A stretch of DNA of 64,000 bases from Sodiomyces alkalinus F11 (lineage: Eukaryota; Ascomycota; Sordariomycetes; Glomerellales; Plectosphaerellaceae), in NCBI RefSeq assembly GCF_003711515.1, contig NW_021167079.1, positions 6,814,385-6,878,384 on the forward strand, written 5' to 3'. Both the position numbers and the translations under genes were made by a program. Below, piece by piece: positions 11,842 to 23,600 of this stretch; positions within the stretch are counted from its first letter, which is position 1; each line of letters starts with the position of its first letter. Below the pieces are notes generated by a model that worked only from the letters and a program-made list of their open reading frames with translations, was not told the DNA's origin and did not search any database.

Positions 11842-12522
11842 GGATTCACCGGGCGCCTGACGGGGAAAGACTACCTTAGGATAAACGTCCACCCAGAGTC
11901 GTGACCAAGGATAGGAACCCAGGACGGAAACCAGGACGACACCAGGACCTCTAGAGCATGTTGTCTGGCGGCAGCGATGCCCCAACTAACGGCTGCATTC
12001 AATTGTCTCCATGATATAATAAGCCTTGCTCAAGAGACGGGGGAAAGAGTGACGGAAGTCGTCATCGGTACTGGCTGTCATTTTATAGAGAGGTTACACA
12101 GCAAATATGAAAAAGAGCAAGGGGTGATGGTCTGCTTCAACCCTTTGAAAACAGAAACAATTACTGGTGCAAACGAAAAGGTGGAGTCAAGAGTCTTGTA
12201 ACAACTTCATCAGATAGGATTAGGCAAGAAAGCAAGGCGGCTGGTTCATAATTATTTGTTTTACGCAAAGTGAAGATGCGTTCTGTGAATTATCTTGCTT
12301 GCTCCGTAATTAACAAGTAGTACTCACCGACTCACCTGCACCACACCTTGGCCCACTTCCCTGTATCCACTTATTTTCCCTGTTTGAATTTACGCCCTGT
12401 CATCACGGGAACACCACCAGCTGTGTTTTCTTCAAAGTTCCGTTTCTTCGCCCCGGGGGTCCGGGACCTGTGCGACGTCGGCTGCAGCTTGTCTAGTCAT
12501 GGACTGAAAGTGTGCTGGGACA
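11842..12522. other. Intergenic region
   Basis: This holds the 3' flank of the RBR ligase gene and the 5' flank of the PIG-P gene. One 74-codon open frame at 11977-12201 shows no recognisable features. Nothing else was seen. Confidence 0.6.
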
Positions 12523-13329
12523 ATGTCGCTTTCCTCAGATGACGAGGAGCAAGAGCCCTTCCCCGACACCATGCAATCCGATATCTCCATCACCAGCGAA
12601 AGCAGCAGCGACGACGATGCAGAGGCAGACGATGCCGACAAGGGCGATACTATCAAAAACCAAGCGCCGCAAACCGTCGAACACAACTATTTTGCGCCGC
12701 CATTTTACGGCCGCCCGCCGACTCCTCTTCCACCCTCTCCCTCGCTAACGTCTCTCCTCCGTCCCTCGAGGCCGACGACCCCAGACGCTTCGGATGATGA
12801 CTTCGAGCCCGTTCCGCGCGCGTCGCCTAAAGTGCCGACGTACGAATACTACGGCTTCGTCCTCTACCTCTTCTCGAGCCTGACGTTCCTCGTCTACCTA
12901 CTGTGGTCCTACCTCCCCTCGCCCTTTCTCCACGTCCTCGGCATCTACTATTACCCGAACCGCTGGTGGGCTCTCGCCATCCCGTCCTTCATCACCATGC
13001 TGCTCGTATACATCTACGTCGCCCTCGCGGCCTATAACACGGAGGTCCTGACCCTTCCCCTGGAGTCCATCGAGACGGTCGTGGACGCCGCGGCGCAGAT
13101 CGCCGTCGTGGACTCCAAGGGCCGCATCAAGACCGGAGCGCACAGGAGGCAGAGAGATCAGCGGGACCATCGGGATCATAGGATACATGGCGGACCGCAG
13201 TTGAACTGGAAGAATGTGTGGAACGAAGGCACGGATGCGGTGATGGATATCCCACTCGCGGGCGTGTGCGAGGTCCTCTGCAATGACGGGATGGAGGGGG
13301 AATTCGAATCTGAGTACGCTGTGTATTGA
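12523..13329 (+). CDS. gpi19: GPI-GlcNAc transferase subunit P (PIG-P/Gpi19)
   Basis: A single exon of 268 residues. The N-terminal 100 residues are acidic and Ser/Pro-rich and probably cytosolic and disordered. The PIG-P domain begins at YEYYGFVLYLFSSLTFLVYL (about residue 107), the first membrane helix. A loop with LGIYYYPNRWWALAIPSF follows, then a second helix (ITMLLVYIYVALAAYN), and the domain closes with the typical NTEVLTLPLESIETVVDAAA. The two-helix layout and the YYPNRWWA loop are diagnostic of the family. PIG-P is a small subunit of the ER enzyme that transfers GlcNAc from UDP-GlcNAc to phosphatidylinositol, the first step of GPI-anchor synthesis. The C-terminal extension (about residues 205-268, rich in Arg/His/Asp) goes beyond the usual core. 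The start at 12523 is the first Met; no intron is needed. Confidence 0.9.
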   Translation: MSLSSDDEEQEPFPDTMQSDISITSESSSDDDAEADDADKGDTIKNQAPQTVEHNYFAPPFYGRPPTPLPPSPSLTSLLRPSRPTTPDASDDDFEPVPRASPKVPTYEYYGFVLYLFSSLTFLVYLLWSYLPSPFLHVLGIYYYPNRWWALAIPSFITMLLVYIYVALAAYNTEVLTLPLESIETVVDAAAQIAVVDSKGRIKTGAHRRQRDQRDHRDHRIHGGPQLNWKNVWNEGTDAVMDIPLAGVCEVLCNDGMEGEFESEYAVY

Positions 13330-13958
13330 TAATAATAGATGGTGCATGTCTCTGCTCCAAACTCTATGGGGTATAGAAATGACTACGAATAATGATTTCG
13401 TATGATTCCGGCGCTGTCTTTTCTTCTTCTTTTTTCCCTCGCCTTGATAGAAGGATTCTTAATCTCTTCGTGCAACATGTACCTCATGATAGGACTTACC
13501 GGGTGATCTTGACATACCAAATAAATGCCAAGTAATTCTCCTCCACTCATCCTTCTCCTGTAGTCGAGCTGACCGTGCTCCGTGTCAAGAAGAAGCTTAT
13601 ATGGGACTTAACCGAGGGTCTTGATGTTCGACATCATGTATTATTACTATACGTACCTGTTTGTCATTTTCCAATGCTTCTTCCGCGCCCTCACCGAAAC
13701 GACCCACACCAAGGCTGGTCAAAGCTCCTCCCCCGCCAACCCTGTGAAATCCTCTCTCACTAAGGTAATTACCAGTATTCAGCCTTGTCTAGCTAAACAG
13801 TAATTTACTGGACCGGTTTCCACCACAACAACCCAGGCGCAACGTCGCGTCGCAAACCACAAACTACGCGCCATACTTTATATCATTTTCATTCATTTTC
13901 ATTGATCTCCCTCCAGCTCTTAACTAACTCTACGTCTACCGATTGGAGTCGCGCCCCC
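13330..13958. other. Intergenic region upstream of arp4
   Basis: This holds the 3' flank of the PIG-P gene and the 5' flank of arp4. The last 100 bases are pyrimidine-rich, as in many fungal 5' leaders. No other feature was recognised. Confidence 0.6.
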
Positions 13959-15455
13959 ATGTCTCAACAACCCTTGTCGTCATCGGCTCAGCCGACCGAC
14001 GTTTACGGAGGAGGTGAGCGCGTGTTCCTACTGTATTTCCAGGCGGGGGTTCTCGTTTCCTTGCTAATTCACTTTGTAGATGAGGTTTCGGCCTTGGTTC
14101 TCGATCCAGGATACTGCCACACTCGTGCAGGCTTCGCAGGCGAGGATGTGCCGAAGTGCATCGTGCCATCGTTCTACGGTCGCATTACGAACAGAGACCC
14201 ACCGACGACTCTCTTCGGTGACGAATGCCTGATCCCACGGCCCGATTTCGAAGTCCGTAATTACATGTCGCGCGATAGCGTCGTAGAGGATTGGGACACC
14301 GCGGTCAAAATGTGGGAATACATGCTGGTACACCGACTGCAGCCCGAGCGACCGACACCCCCTTCAAAGAACGGCCTGAACGATGATCCCAAGGATCCCA
14401 AGGAAGGAGGCGACGCCGAGGGCGATGTAGGCATGGAGGACGTTGAGGAACAGGAGAAGTCTCTCCAGGAAAACCCTCTGTTGATGACCGAGGCGCCATG
14501 GAACTCCACCAAGTCGAGAGAGAAGGCCATCGAGGTCATTATGGAGCACTGGGGCTGCCCCGCCTTCTGGCTAAGCCGAACATCCGTCCTCTCCGCCTTC
14601 GCCGCAGGCAAGCCTAGCGCTCTCGTTGTTGACGTTGGCGGAGCGAACACGTCGGTCTCGGCCATCCACGACGGCATGTGTCTGAAGCGCTCCATCCAAA
14701 AGTCCCCCATCGGCGGACTCTGGCTCTCGTCACAAATCCGCAGCATGTGGGACTCGTCCGAGCCCAGGATCGACCTCGTCCCCACGTTCATGGTGGAGAA
14801 CAAGTCGCCCGTCGACGCCGGTGCGCCCGCGCAGTACAAGCTACGCAACTTCGGCTATCCCATCAACGACTCCTTCCGGCATTACGAGGAGGAGCGCGTC
14901 ATCACCGAGTTCAAGGAATCCGTCGTCGAAGTGTGGCGCGGCCCTGGGAAGCTCCTGAACCCGCAGAACGAGGAGCTCGCGCGCTCGCAGCCCGGCCGCG
15001 TCTTCGAGTTCCCCAACGGCGCGAACCAAATGTGGCGCGACCAACGCTACCGCGTCTCGGAGGGGATGTGGGACGAGGCGGCTGCACTCCCGACGCCGCC
15101 CAGCGGTGCCGGTGGCAGCGAGGAGGGCAAGGTGCAGACTATCCCCGAGCTCATTCGGAGTGCCCTCAACGGCGTCGACGTGGATCTGCGGCCGAATCTC
15201 TTGGGCAATATTGTTGTGACCGGCAGCACGAGCCTACTTAATGGGTTCAACGACCGGCTCAACAATGAACTCATGACCATGTATCCCGGTTCTAAGATTA
15301 AGATCCACGCGGCTGGGTTGACGTCGGAGCGACGATTCGGTGCCTGGATCGGAGGCAGCATTCTGGCGAGCTTGGGAACTTTCCACCAAATGTGGATATC
15401 ACGCAAAGAGTACGAAGAGAATGGTGTTAATATTGTGGAGAAGCGCTGCAAGTAG
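13959..15455 (+). CDS. arp4: Actin-related protein 4 (Arp4)
   Basis: Two exons, 13959-14013 and 14080-15455, give 476 residues. The 66-base intron has a GTGAGC donor, a GCTAATTC branch-like site and a TTTGTAG acceptor. Splicing joins DVYGG to DEVSALVLDPGYCHTRAGFA, the Arp4 form of the actin nucleotide-binding start. A second phosphate-binding motif is ALVVDVGGANTSVSAIHDG (about residues 222-241). The Arp4-specific acidic insertion (about residues 118-165, with DDPKDPKEGGDAEGDVGMED) is present, and the protein ends in EYEENGVNIVEKRCK as in other Arp4 proteins. In fungi Arp4 is a shared subunit of NuA4 histone acetyltransferase and of the INO80 and SWR1 remodellers, where it binds actin and nucleosomes. 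The initiator Met at 13959 follows from the need to splice in phase. Confidence 0.93.
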   Translation: MSQQPLSSSAQPTDVYGGGERVFLLYFQAGVLVSLLIHFVDEVSALVLDPGYCHTRAGFAGEDVPKCIVPSFYGRITNRDPPTTLFGDECLIPRPDFEVRNYMSRDSVVEDWDTAVKMWEYMLVHRLQPERPTPPSKNGLNDDPKDPKEGGDAEGDVGMEDVEEQEKSLQENPLLMTEAPWNSTKSREKAIEVIMEHWGCPAFWLSRTSVLSAFAAGKPSALVVDVGGANTSVSAIHDGMCLKRSIQKSPIGGLWLSSQIRSMWDSSEPRIDLVPTFMVENKSPVDAGAPAQYKLRNFGYPINDSFRHYEEERVITEFKESVVEVWRGPGKLLNPQNEELARSQPGRVFEFPNGANQMWRDQRYRVSEGMWDEAAALPTPPSGAGGSEEGKVQTIPELIRSALNGVDVDLRPNLLGNIVVTGSTSLLNGFNDRLNNELMTMYPGSKIKIHAAGLTSERRFGAWIGGSILASLGTFHQMWISRKEYEENGVNIVEKRCK

Positions 15456-17132
15456 AGCTAAGGCGGCGGCTCGGCCAAGAAAGCAAAAGAGACAAAGAAG
15501 GAAGGAAAAGAGAAAAAAGTAGGCTCGGTTGGCAGATGCTTACTTGTACATGGGGTATTTTGTGAGGGCTGGACGATCCGTTGGAGCAGGCGTATGGAGT
15601 TGCCAGAGGCGGTATATGAAGAGCCTCGGACTCTCGCAGGTCCTATGGACGAATTTGCGATTGGGACTCGGTGCTCTTCATTGTTATTTGTATCATTGGG
15701 GGACCAAAGATGTAGAAGAAAAAAGGCCTTTTCATGTCACCGAAGACCGGCTCCTGTCTGGTGACTGACATATACGTACTCTAGGTTTGGCAACAAGCCC
15801 TTAGAAAGTACATGGTAGACTGGCCATCTACTATTTCAGCAGACATGTTGTACTTGGGAGAACGATCTCGCCATGCACTCGCTTTGCAATATTATGCAGG
15901 GAACCTTTAACTTATGGAAGTGTGATAAATCATGAACCTGGTTCAACTTTGGGTAAATTCTGCCAGTAGCACGTAATATTGAAGATGTTAAGTAACGACA
16001 TATACAACTGTCATGGTAAGTTCTTTAGTCCTGGCGTACCTTAGCTACCTGGTAGAGCAGGTGTATTTACTGCTCCCTTGTAGTTGTATTTCAGATTCCA
16101 CTCGGGGTTATTAAGGTAGGTACTCTTGGAGTCGGATCATGTACGGATACGCTTGGTAAGTGCATCTCATATGGTACGCTGTTGCCCTGCCCACGCAGCT
16201 CCAGCAAAGCAATCACGGAAGCGAGCATACTTGCCGTAGATACCGCCACTCACACATCTTTTAAGCCACTGTCAACTTGATCTTCGATCTATCTCATCAA
16301 CCCACCATCCGTATTTACATTGCTTCTCGCACACACCTCTGTGGAGACAAGGTCTGCTTCATATTTTATTCCTTTCCCCTCGACTTACTTTTCTTTCTCT
16401 CTTTTTTTTTAAACAACCCCCCCCCCCTCCCCCAAATTCATTATCAAACCTTTATCCACTTCCTCTTCAGCATCTCACCTCACTTCTACACTCAAACCAA
16501 CTCCTTGGATATACGCACACGACTTCCAGATTCAAACAGAACTGAATACAATTCTCGAGCCCATTTTATCTTTCATATGCATATCAGACGCAGGTAAGGA
16601 AAATCGAAGTGCCACTTTGCTAGCACCGGAAGGTACGTCAAATTAATAGCGACAACGACGTCGTCGTTCGACCAACAACTTCCATACCTACAAAGTACTC
16701 CCGTACTTGCCGCCTCGAGCGCCACATACCTAGGTACCTACCTTACCTTAGACAACCGACCCCAGACGGTGGCTTGGCAGAGTGGATGCAATATCGTACC
16801 CCAAGAGAATGATTGGCTGACTTATTCTTGCCTGAGGCATTCATGCAGACATCCGTCCCAGTCATACGAATTTCGAACGTGCAACCTGAACCTTCCCTCA
16901 TTCTCTCCACAAGGCTCGGCAGCTATCGCCGTTGCAACCTCAACATCCCACAACGTTTACCTCTGCTCCTCCCCCCTCAACCTCCTCTCTCTACGACCCT
17001 TAGTGACGCCGGTACAAAGGCATGGTCCTTTATCGCGTCTCTTCGGTGGCCCAACTTGGAGGCGTCTAAGGGGACGGCCAACGGGCCTGCGCGTATCGCG
17101 ACGCAGGTCCATCGTCTCATCCTCTTGCGACC
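15456..17132. other. Intergenic region, taf1 5' leader
   Basis: The first part is the 3' flank of arp4. From about 16360 the sequence becomes pyrimidine-rich (a T-run then a C-run near 16400-16434), as expected for a long fungal 5' leader of taf1. GGTACC-type palindromic words occur near 16730-16755. Open frames at 16769-17206 and 16813-17136 show no domain. Upstream introns in the leader are possible. Confidence 0.55.
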
Positions 17133-20100
17133 ATGAGTTCCCCCGGCGTCGACTTCGCCTCTCTCAACGAGGAAGCCTGGAAGGCACAGGACGCGGCAGA
17201 CGATGAAAATATCCAGAACTTACTGGCACGAGGCGAGCGCGAAGGCAACCTTGGTATCGACTTCAACCATGATACCCCTTTCGACCAGACAGACAAAGCT
17301 GCGGATGCCGAGGACTTCGAAGACATCAGCGATGACGATCTTCCTGAAGAGGAGGAGCCCAATGTGGCGACCTCTCTCTCCGTTCCCGGTCTGACCGACG
17401 ACGGTGACAACAGCAATGATACCGACGATCTTTTTGGCGATGGCGATGTTCCTTCCTCTCCTGTCGACCCCGTTGCAAGTGCCACCTCACCCGGTGCCCA
17501 TATACATGATCCCGACGGCCCAGACTCCTTCTCGGGCATCAACTTCAACTCCGACTCTGGCCCCGAGCCCCTTGCCACAAATCAAGATCCCAACATCCCT
17601 GCCCCTCCAGACAATTACGAGGCATTCGTAAAACAAGCCTTCCCTGGTTTCAAGAACTGCGCCGTCCTTCAGTGGAACCAACTGCTCCCCCCCAAGAAGG
17701 CCTACCGGAAAGAGAAACGTCCGGCCAAGAAGGCCAAGCCACTCATCACCAGCAAGCTGACTCTCGATCTCGCGCCCGACCAGGAGAAGCTGTTCCGCAT
17801 CCCAGGGCCTGCCACCGTAAGCCGCAAGCAGAGACTCATCGAAGCCGAGGCGAAGGGCCTCGTTGACTGCTCCGCGCCAGACTCCGATGACGAAGACAAC
17901 AAAGACGATTTCGATTTGGATCTCGAATCGGATTCGGAGACCGTCGGGGGCTTTACTCTCCAAGATATCGAGATGGTTTGCGATGACTGGCTCATGCAAG
18001 TCGACCATACCGAGAAGGTGTTCGAGAGCAAAATACAGGCTCATCGAGAAGCCGAGGACGATGCGTCTGCCGCCGCGCCAACGTCGAACAAGAGACCTGC
18101 CGACGACGGCGATGACGGCGACGACGACGACGAAGGATCTGACGATGAATGGGACGACCTCTTTCTTAATAAGGACAACGCTGTCGCTGCTCCTCCTCGT
18201 AAGAAGCCCAAGCTGCCGCTTCCGACCGGTCTCCCCGATATCTATCGCTTTGCCGCTCCTTCGTTCGACTCTTTCCAAGACATGACCAAGCGTGGTGCGA
18301 AGCGGGTTCTCCTTGACATGAACGATCCGTATCTCCTCCTGGAGGAGAACGAGTCTCAGCGAGGGCCCAAGCGTCAGCGAACCGAAGAACCTCTCACTCG
18401 TATGGCTGATGGTGAAACAAGGCCGGACGTGTTCAAGCGCTTCAACCTGTCGAATGACGATGCATACGAACTTCTTAAGGAGAATCACAAGCACAAAGTC
18501 AGAGCGACGCTTGGCAACCTGGGCGTCGAACACAGCATGCCTGCGCTGCGTCTTACCTGGCCTTTCTACAAGGTTAAGCTGGACGTCCGGAACAACCCTT
18601 ACCACCGACCCTACTTCAAGTGCGGCAAGCACGAGAAGCAGGTGATCCGATTTGAGAAGCTGGCCTACCACAAGCGAAAGACGAAGAAAGGCAAACCGCA
18701 TGAAGTCTTTAAATGGTCGAAGGATTTAGGCCTTACCGACAATGCGACTGCCGTCCTATTCGAGTATTGCGAACGGACTCCCCCCGTGCTTTCTAACTTC
18801 GGCATGGGCAACCGTGTCATCAACTACTACCGGAAGAAAAAGGTGGACGAGGAAGAGACACCACCCAAACTGGAGGTGGGCGAGTCTCACATCCTGCATC
18901 CAGAAGACAGGTCACCTTTTGCGATATTTGGAGAGGTCAACCCCGGCGAAGTGACGCCGACATTGCTCAACCAGATGTACCGCGCTCCCATCTTCGAGCA
19001 CACCCCTAGGTCCACTGATTTCCTCTGCGTCAGGAGCTCCACCGGAGTGGAAGGCTCCAAGTGGTATCTCCACAACATCGACCACCTCTACGTTGTTGGC
19101 CAGACCTTCCCATCCGTGGAAATTCCGGGGCCCCACAGCCGAAAGGTGACGAATGCCTCCAAAAACAGGATCAAAATGATCTCGTACCGCATGATGAGGA
19201 AAAATACCCATAATGTCGTGAACTTGTCAGACATTACCAAGCACATTGCCGATTCAACAGACGCGCAGAATCGGCAGAAGTTGAAGGAGTTCCTGGTCTA
19301 CGCCAAACTCGATAAGGGCCAGTGGAAGCTGAGACCCAGTGAGACATTGATGGAAGAGGCCGGAATCCGGGCCATGATCAAGCCGGAGGATGTTTGTTTA
19401 ATCGACGGCATGCAGGTCGGCATGCAGATGTTGGAGGACGCCGGATTTGATCCTGACAATGTCAATCTGGAGGAGGAGAACGACGAGGTCGACGATGAAG
19501 AGGATGATAAGACGGCCACTGTTAAAGGAACCAAGAAGGCTGCCGAGAAGAGCGAAGAGAAGCTTGCCGACAGGATGGCACCCTGGAAAACCACCAAAGC
19601 CTTCATCGACGCCTCGGCTGGCAAAGCGATGCTCAAGCTACACGGCGAGGGCGACCCAACTGGCCGCGGTCTCGGCTTTAGCTTCATCCGCACCTCTATG
19701 AAGGGCGGTTATATCGAGACTGTCCAGAAAGGCGGTTCTCACACGACTGCCGCGGATGCTATGGCGGCGCACCCTGACGCGATGCGCAAAGCATATAACG
19801 GTCACGCTTACAACGTGAAGGAGCAGGAGGCCATGTACAAGAAAGGTATCCGCGAGATTTGGGAGAAGCAGAGGTTCACCCTCGGAGACCCCGCCCAGAA
19901 AGACGACGCCCTCGTAGTGCCTCCTCCCGCCGACGAAGATGAGCGATTCAACACCCAAGTTTCTCAGACACCCGCCCACATCGACGAGGGAGCAAGTCAG
20001 ATTACTGGCTTGACTTCAACTAGTCGCAGTCAACGCAAGAGGCTTCGGATCACTCGTGAAGTCGTGGGAGAAGATGGACAGCGCGAACAACGCACCGTCA

Positions 20101-20602
20101 TTCTGGACGATCCCGTTATTATCGACAGGTACATCAAGCGGAGGAGGGAGCAGGAGTTGGAAGACCTGAAGTACGAAAAGATACCCCCGTACCCTCTCGA
20201 CCCCCTGTCGGGGTTGGAGATCCATCTTTGGGCTTTCCCCATTGACATTGCGCTTGCTCTAGTATCTACGAAGGGTTGCCCACCGGACGCACGGCCGAAG
20301 ACCGTCGCAAACTTCTTGAGTAGGCATTACCCCGGAGTAGACCCTGAGCTGCTCATTAACCACATTACAGAATCAACAAGGAGCTCGACCGACTCCACAG
20401 AAACAAGGCGCGCCGAAAGGCCAGAGAGTCCCAAAAGGGCGTCGAGCGATCCAAGACCGGCATCGAAGCGGGTTCCCCCGAGCCAGACAAAGCCGCTGCC
20501 GCCGCCGCCGCCACTGGCACGACCCGCAAATGTAACAACTGTGGTCAGGTCGGTCACATCAAGACCAATAAAAAGTACGTCGGCTCTCACTTCTGTTCTT
20601 GA
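17133..20602 (+). CDS. taf1: TFIID subunit 1 (TAF1)
   Basis: Predicted exons are 17133-20188, 20263-20319 and 20371 onward. If the last exon is read straight through it stops at 20602, giving about 1114 residues. The acidic N-terminus (EDFEDISDDDLPEEEEPN) fits a TBP-binding region. The central DUF3591 block holds RLTWPFYKVKLDVRNNPYHR, the stretch from KLAYHKRKTKKGK, and NFGMGNRVINYYRKK, the core that binds TAF7 and promoter DNA. Two short introns near the end restore IPPIYEGLPTGRTAEDRRK and then INKELDRLHRNKARRKARES, followed by the zinc knuckle CNNCGQVGHIKTNKK. Other fungal TAF1 proteins, as I recall them, continue LCPLLNG; here a GTACGT donor sits right after NKK and no downstream exon of that type is evident, so the 3' end is unresolved. 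No bromodomain is present, as expected in fungi. TAF1 scaffolds TFIID for RNA polymerase II initiation. Confidence 0.92.
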
Positions 20603-23600
20603 TCTTCCCTCTCGGCCCAAGGTCGACGTCTTGTCGGAATTTAGGGACCCCAAGTACAAGCATCGCAAAGATCTACCCCCTCCCTTCAATACCCCACCCT
20701 TCAAGTTCAGAGTCGCGCAGCTGCGCTTCAAGCGCAGAGACTCGCAGGCGGTTCGCTTGCCAGGCCTGGAACCCCAGTCTCTTCCCGGCCCTAGATTACC
20801 CGCGGTCCGACCTCGACGCCAACCACGGTCACGGCTCAGGGCATCGGCTCGTGGACGCAGTGTCCATTTCGCTACCCAGCGCGAGCCAGATAACCAGCAT
20901 GCGTCGACATAGAATCGGGCGCAAGACGGGCAACAGGGACGGGGCTTAAACCGAACTTCCTTCAAGACACAGACTTCCATGTCCCGGGAAAACTACGCAC
21001 CTCGGCACCTCGGTCCAAGCGGACTCTCGAGGGCTCGACCTGCTCCGTTACATGCCTATTCCTCTTTCTTTCCGCTTTTCTTGATACTCGTCCAGTTTCC
21101 AGGATTTCACAGGAACTACGCTAACGAACCCACCTCTTTCAAGGCTTTGCCCCATGCTTAATGGCACGATGAAGGCAGATGGTAGTGCGGCCGACCACGG
21201 AGGTTTCGGTGCCTTCACCGGAACGGCGAACAAAGCGGCCGGCTCTCCGTGAGCAGATCCGAAATGGAACAATTCAATCAACGAGACGAGTATCTCACAA
21301 GTAATGAGCTTTACTGTATATTAATAACTCTCTGTTCGGCCATTGACTCGGGCCGCTTCGGAAGAAGGAGGAAAAGTAAGTAAACCGAGCCGATTCGCAA
21401 TCTTCATCCTACACCACGCGAGCATGTTCATGCGGCGGCTCGGTTCCCTGCTCGGCAAAGCGGAAGAAGGTCATGTCGGGACAACGGCTGCGAGGACGGA
21501 TGCGGGCACGCTGGCTCACCGATAAGAGGTAGCATGGTCAGATAAGTGGGCATGTCTCTGGAATGGACGCAATAGGGATGACAGGGTGTGAGGGGGACAA
21601 AACTGAATCTTGCTCGCAGAGGCAATCAGGCAGGGCATGGCAGGCGATTTTGGCGTTTCCCGGAAAACCTAGAGGGGTCATTGAGATTCAAGGGGGGGAC
21701 TGGTCACAACATCTCTTACATGTTCTTCTTCTTCTTCTTTTTTTTCTTCTTCAGAGAGTATGCCTGCATTTTAATACCCAGACTTCGCTTCACAAATCTT
21801 GACCATGTTGCTCTCTGGTGAATTATTATTATATCTCATCCGCGAAAGACGTGAGAGGGTTGATGGGGCCCCTCGGTTCGATATGGATCTCTCGGATGGT
21901 TCCGTGCTGTGTGCCGTCCATCGCGCGTGTAGGAAGAACACTAGCGCGGAAGGGACTGACCTCGAATAAGGGTAAGTTGTACCGATTGGGGGATCTTGGA
22001 GGAAGCCAGCGTGACCTGACCAGTCTGAAGGATTGGGTGAGGTCATTTGATATAGAACGAGGCCGCGAGAAGGCCCATAGCAAGGCGGATGGACAGTGTA
22101 CACAACCCTTTCCCTTTAGGTTTAACGGGGAAGAGAAGCGGAGGAGTGTTAAACGGAAAACAGGTAAGAATAGCAGATAGGAACGGAAAATGGCCAAATA
22201 TCAGTCACGGACAGTACAGGATATGGTCGGGGCAGGGCAAAAGGGTAGTGGTGCGCGCGGGTGATATCATCAAGGAAAGGGGAGGGAAGAATATCGAGAC
22301 ACGTCTGGTGCTCTTTCGAGGACGTTGTACGTAGCATGAACCTCACAAGATCTAGGATAGGTACCGGCGTTCTATGGCTTGCAGTAATTTACCCGCTTGG
22401 CTCATCCAACAGGCGAGCTAATTGGCCCAATACCGTATGCGTGTTGCGCGGGGGTGGTTCGTGCATCGAAGATGGTCCGTTGGTGCGGGCCGAAGTCGAT
22501 ACCTATGTAGTTGCTTCTATTTTTAGCCTATTTTTAGAACAAACCTGTCGGCACCTGCACCGCACCAAGTCGGTACAACGTATCATCGACAACTGCACCA
22601 ATCGGGTACGTCATGTTCCTTTGGAGCGGGTGATGCTAACAGCCATCTCCCTTTTTCTTCTTCCACCTGGTCGGAACCAAAGGGACGATGGGACGACATG
22701 GGGCTTGTTCTGCACTCCATACACACTTTATGAGTTAGTGTACTGCAGGTACAGTCGCACGTCACATCGGTGATATGTTGGAGGCTCGAACCTCTTTGGA
22801 GTGGACGCGGCTGGCACAGCCTCATCGGACCGCACCGGTGTGGGAGCCGCGGCGCTTAACAGAGCCATTCGTGTCGTTTCCTTTCCTGTTAGGCGATGTT
22901 GGGTGCTTCCAGATGACGTCGCGTAAGGACGGTGTAAAGATGCACAGGTAGTTGGTGTGGTAAGACAACTCGAAGTAAACATGCATGGGTGGATGAATTA
23001 CGCTTGGGAGGTGGCAAAGTGAAGAAAGGTCGATCAGGAAGCCTTGCAGAACGAGCATTGCAAACTGAATGTGCGCCTACATACAGCCGGCCGGGTCATG
23101 TTGAACCGGCATCGAAAATGGGACTGGTTGCCCTGTGCGACGGCATCTTTTTCCAAGGATCTAGCAGAGGACTTCGCTTTGCCTTACGGCCCAGGGGAAC
23201 GGTGCACACTGTTTCGTCCGAAGCAGTCATATCTTGGGCAGAAGCATTGGGGACTCTAATTGCACTAGAACCTGTCGCGACTCGTTCTTCGGGGTGTTAT
23301 CAACGTGACGATACTCGTTTCTAGAATTAGAGTAGCAGACTTGTCGGCAATGTGGGTGTCATGCTCTCGGCCGATTGATGTGGGTACCTGTATTCAACTC
23401 CTGCAATGTGCTCTTGGTTTCGCGGGGCAGTGCTGAGGGCGGTAGAAATGATCTACAAAGAAACGGAGGGGCAGACCACGCCGACTGAGCCGAGCGATCT
23501 CCCGCACATCTTTCACCTACCTCGTGGCATGCGTTCGGCAGAGAATAATGGAGGGGAAGAACAGGACAAAGGATTTACGGCCACCCGGACGTGACCGTGC

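Noticed and set aside
16774..16880. tRNA-like A box (TGGCAGAGTGG)
   Set aside because: No matching B box at the right distance, no paired acceptor stem, and no anticodon arm could be drawn.
20603..20912. Continuation of the taf1 frame as an uninterrupted 1259-residue protein to 20912
   Set aside because: Past 20188 the frame loses family similarity. Two short introns restore conserved TAF1 sequence in another frame, so the long open frame is fortuitous.
22261..22773. 170-codon plus-strand open frame in the gene-poor block
   Set aside because: No domain, no splice continuation and no ordered composition were visible; kept only as part of the blank region.
22771..22845. B-box-like GGTTCGAGCC on the minus strand
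   Set aside because: The T stem mispairs and no A box or acceptor stem is present at the expected distance.
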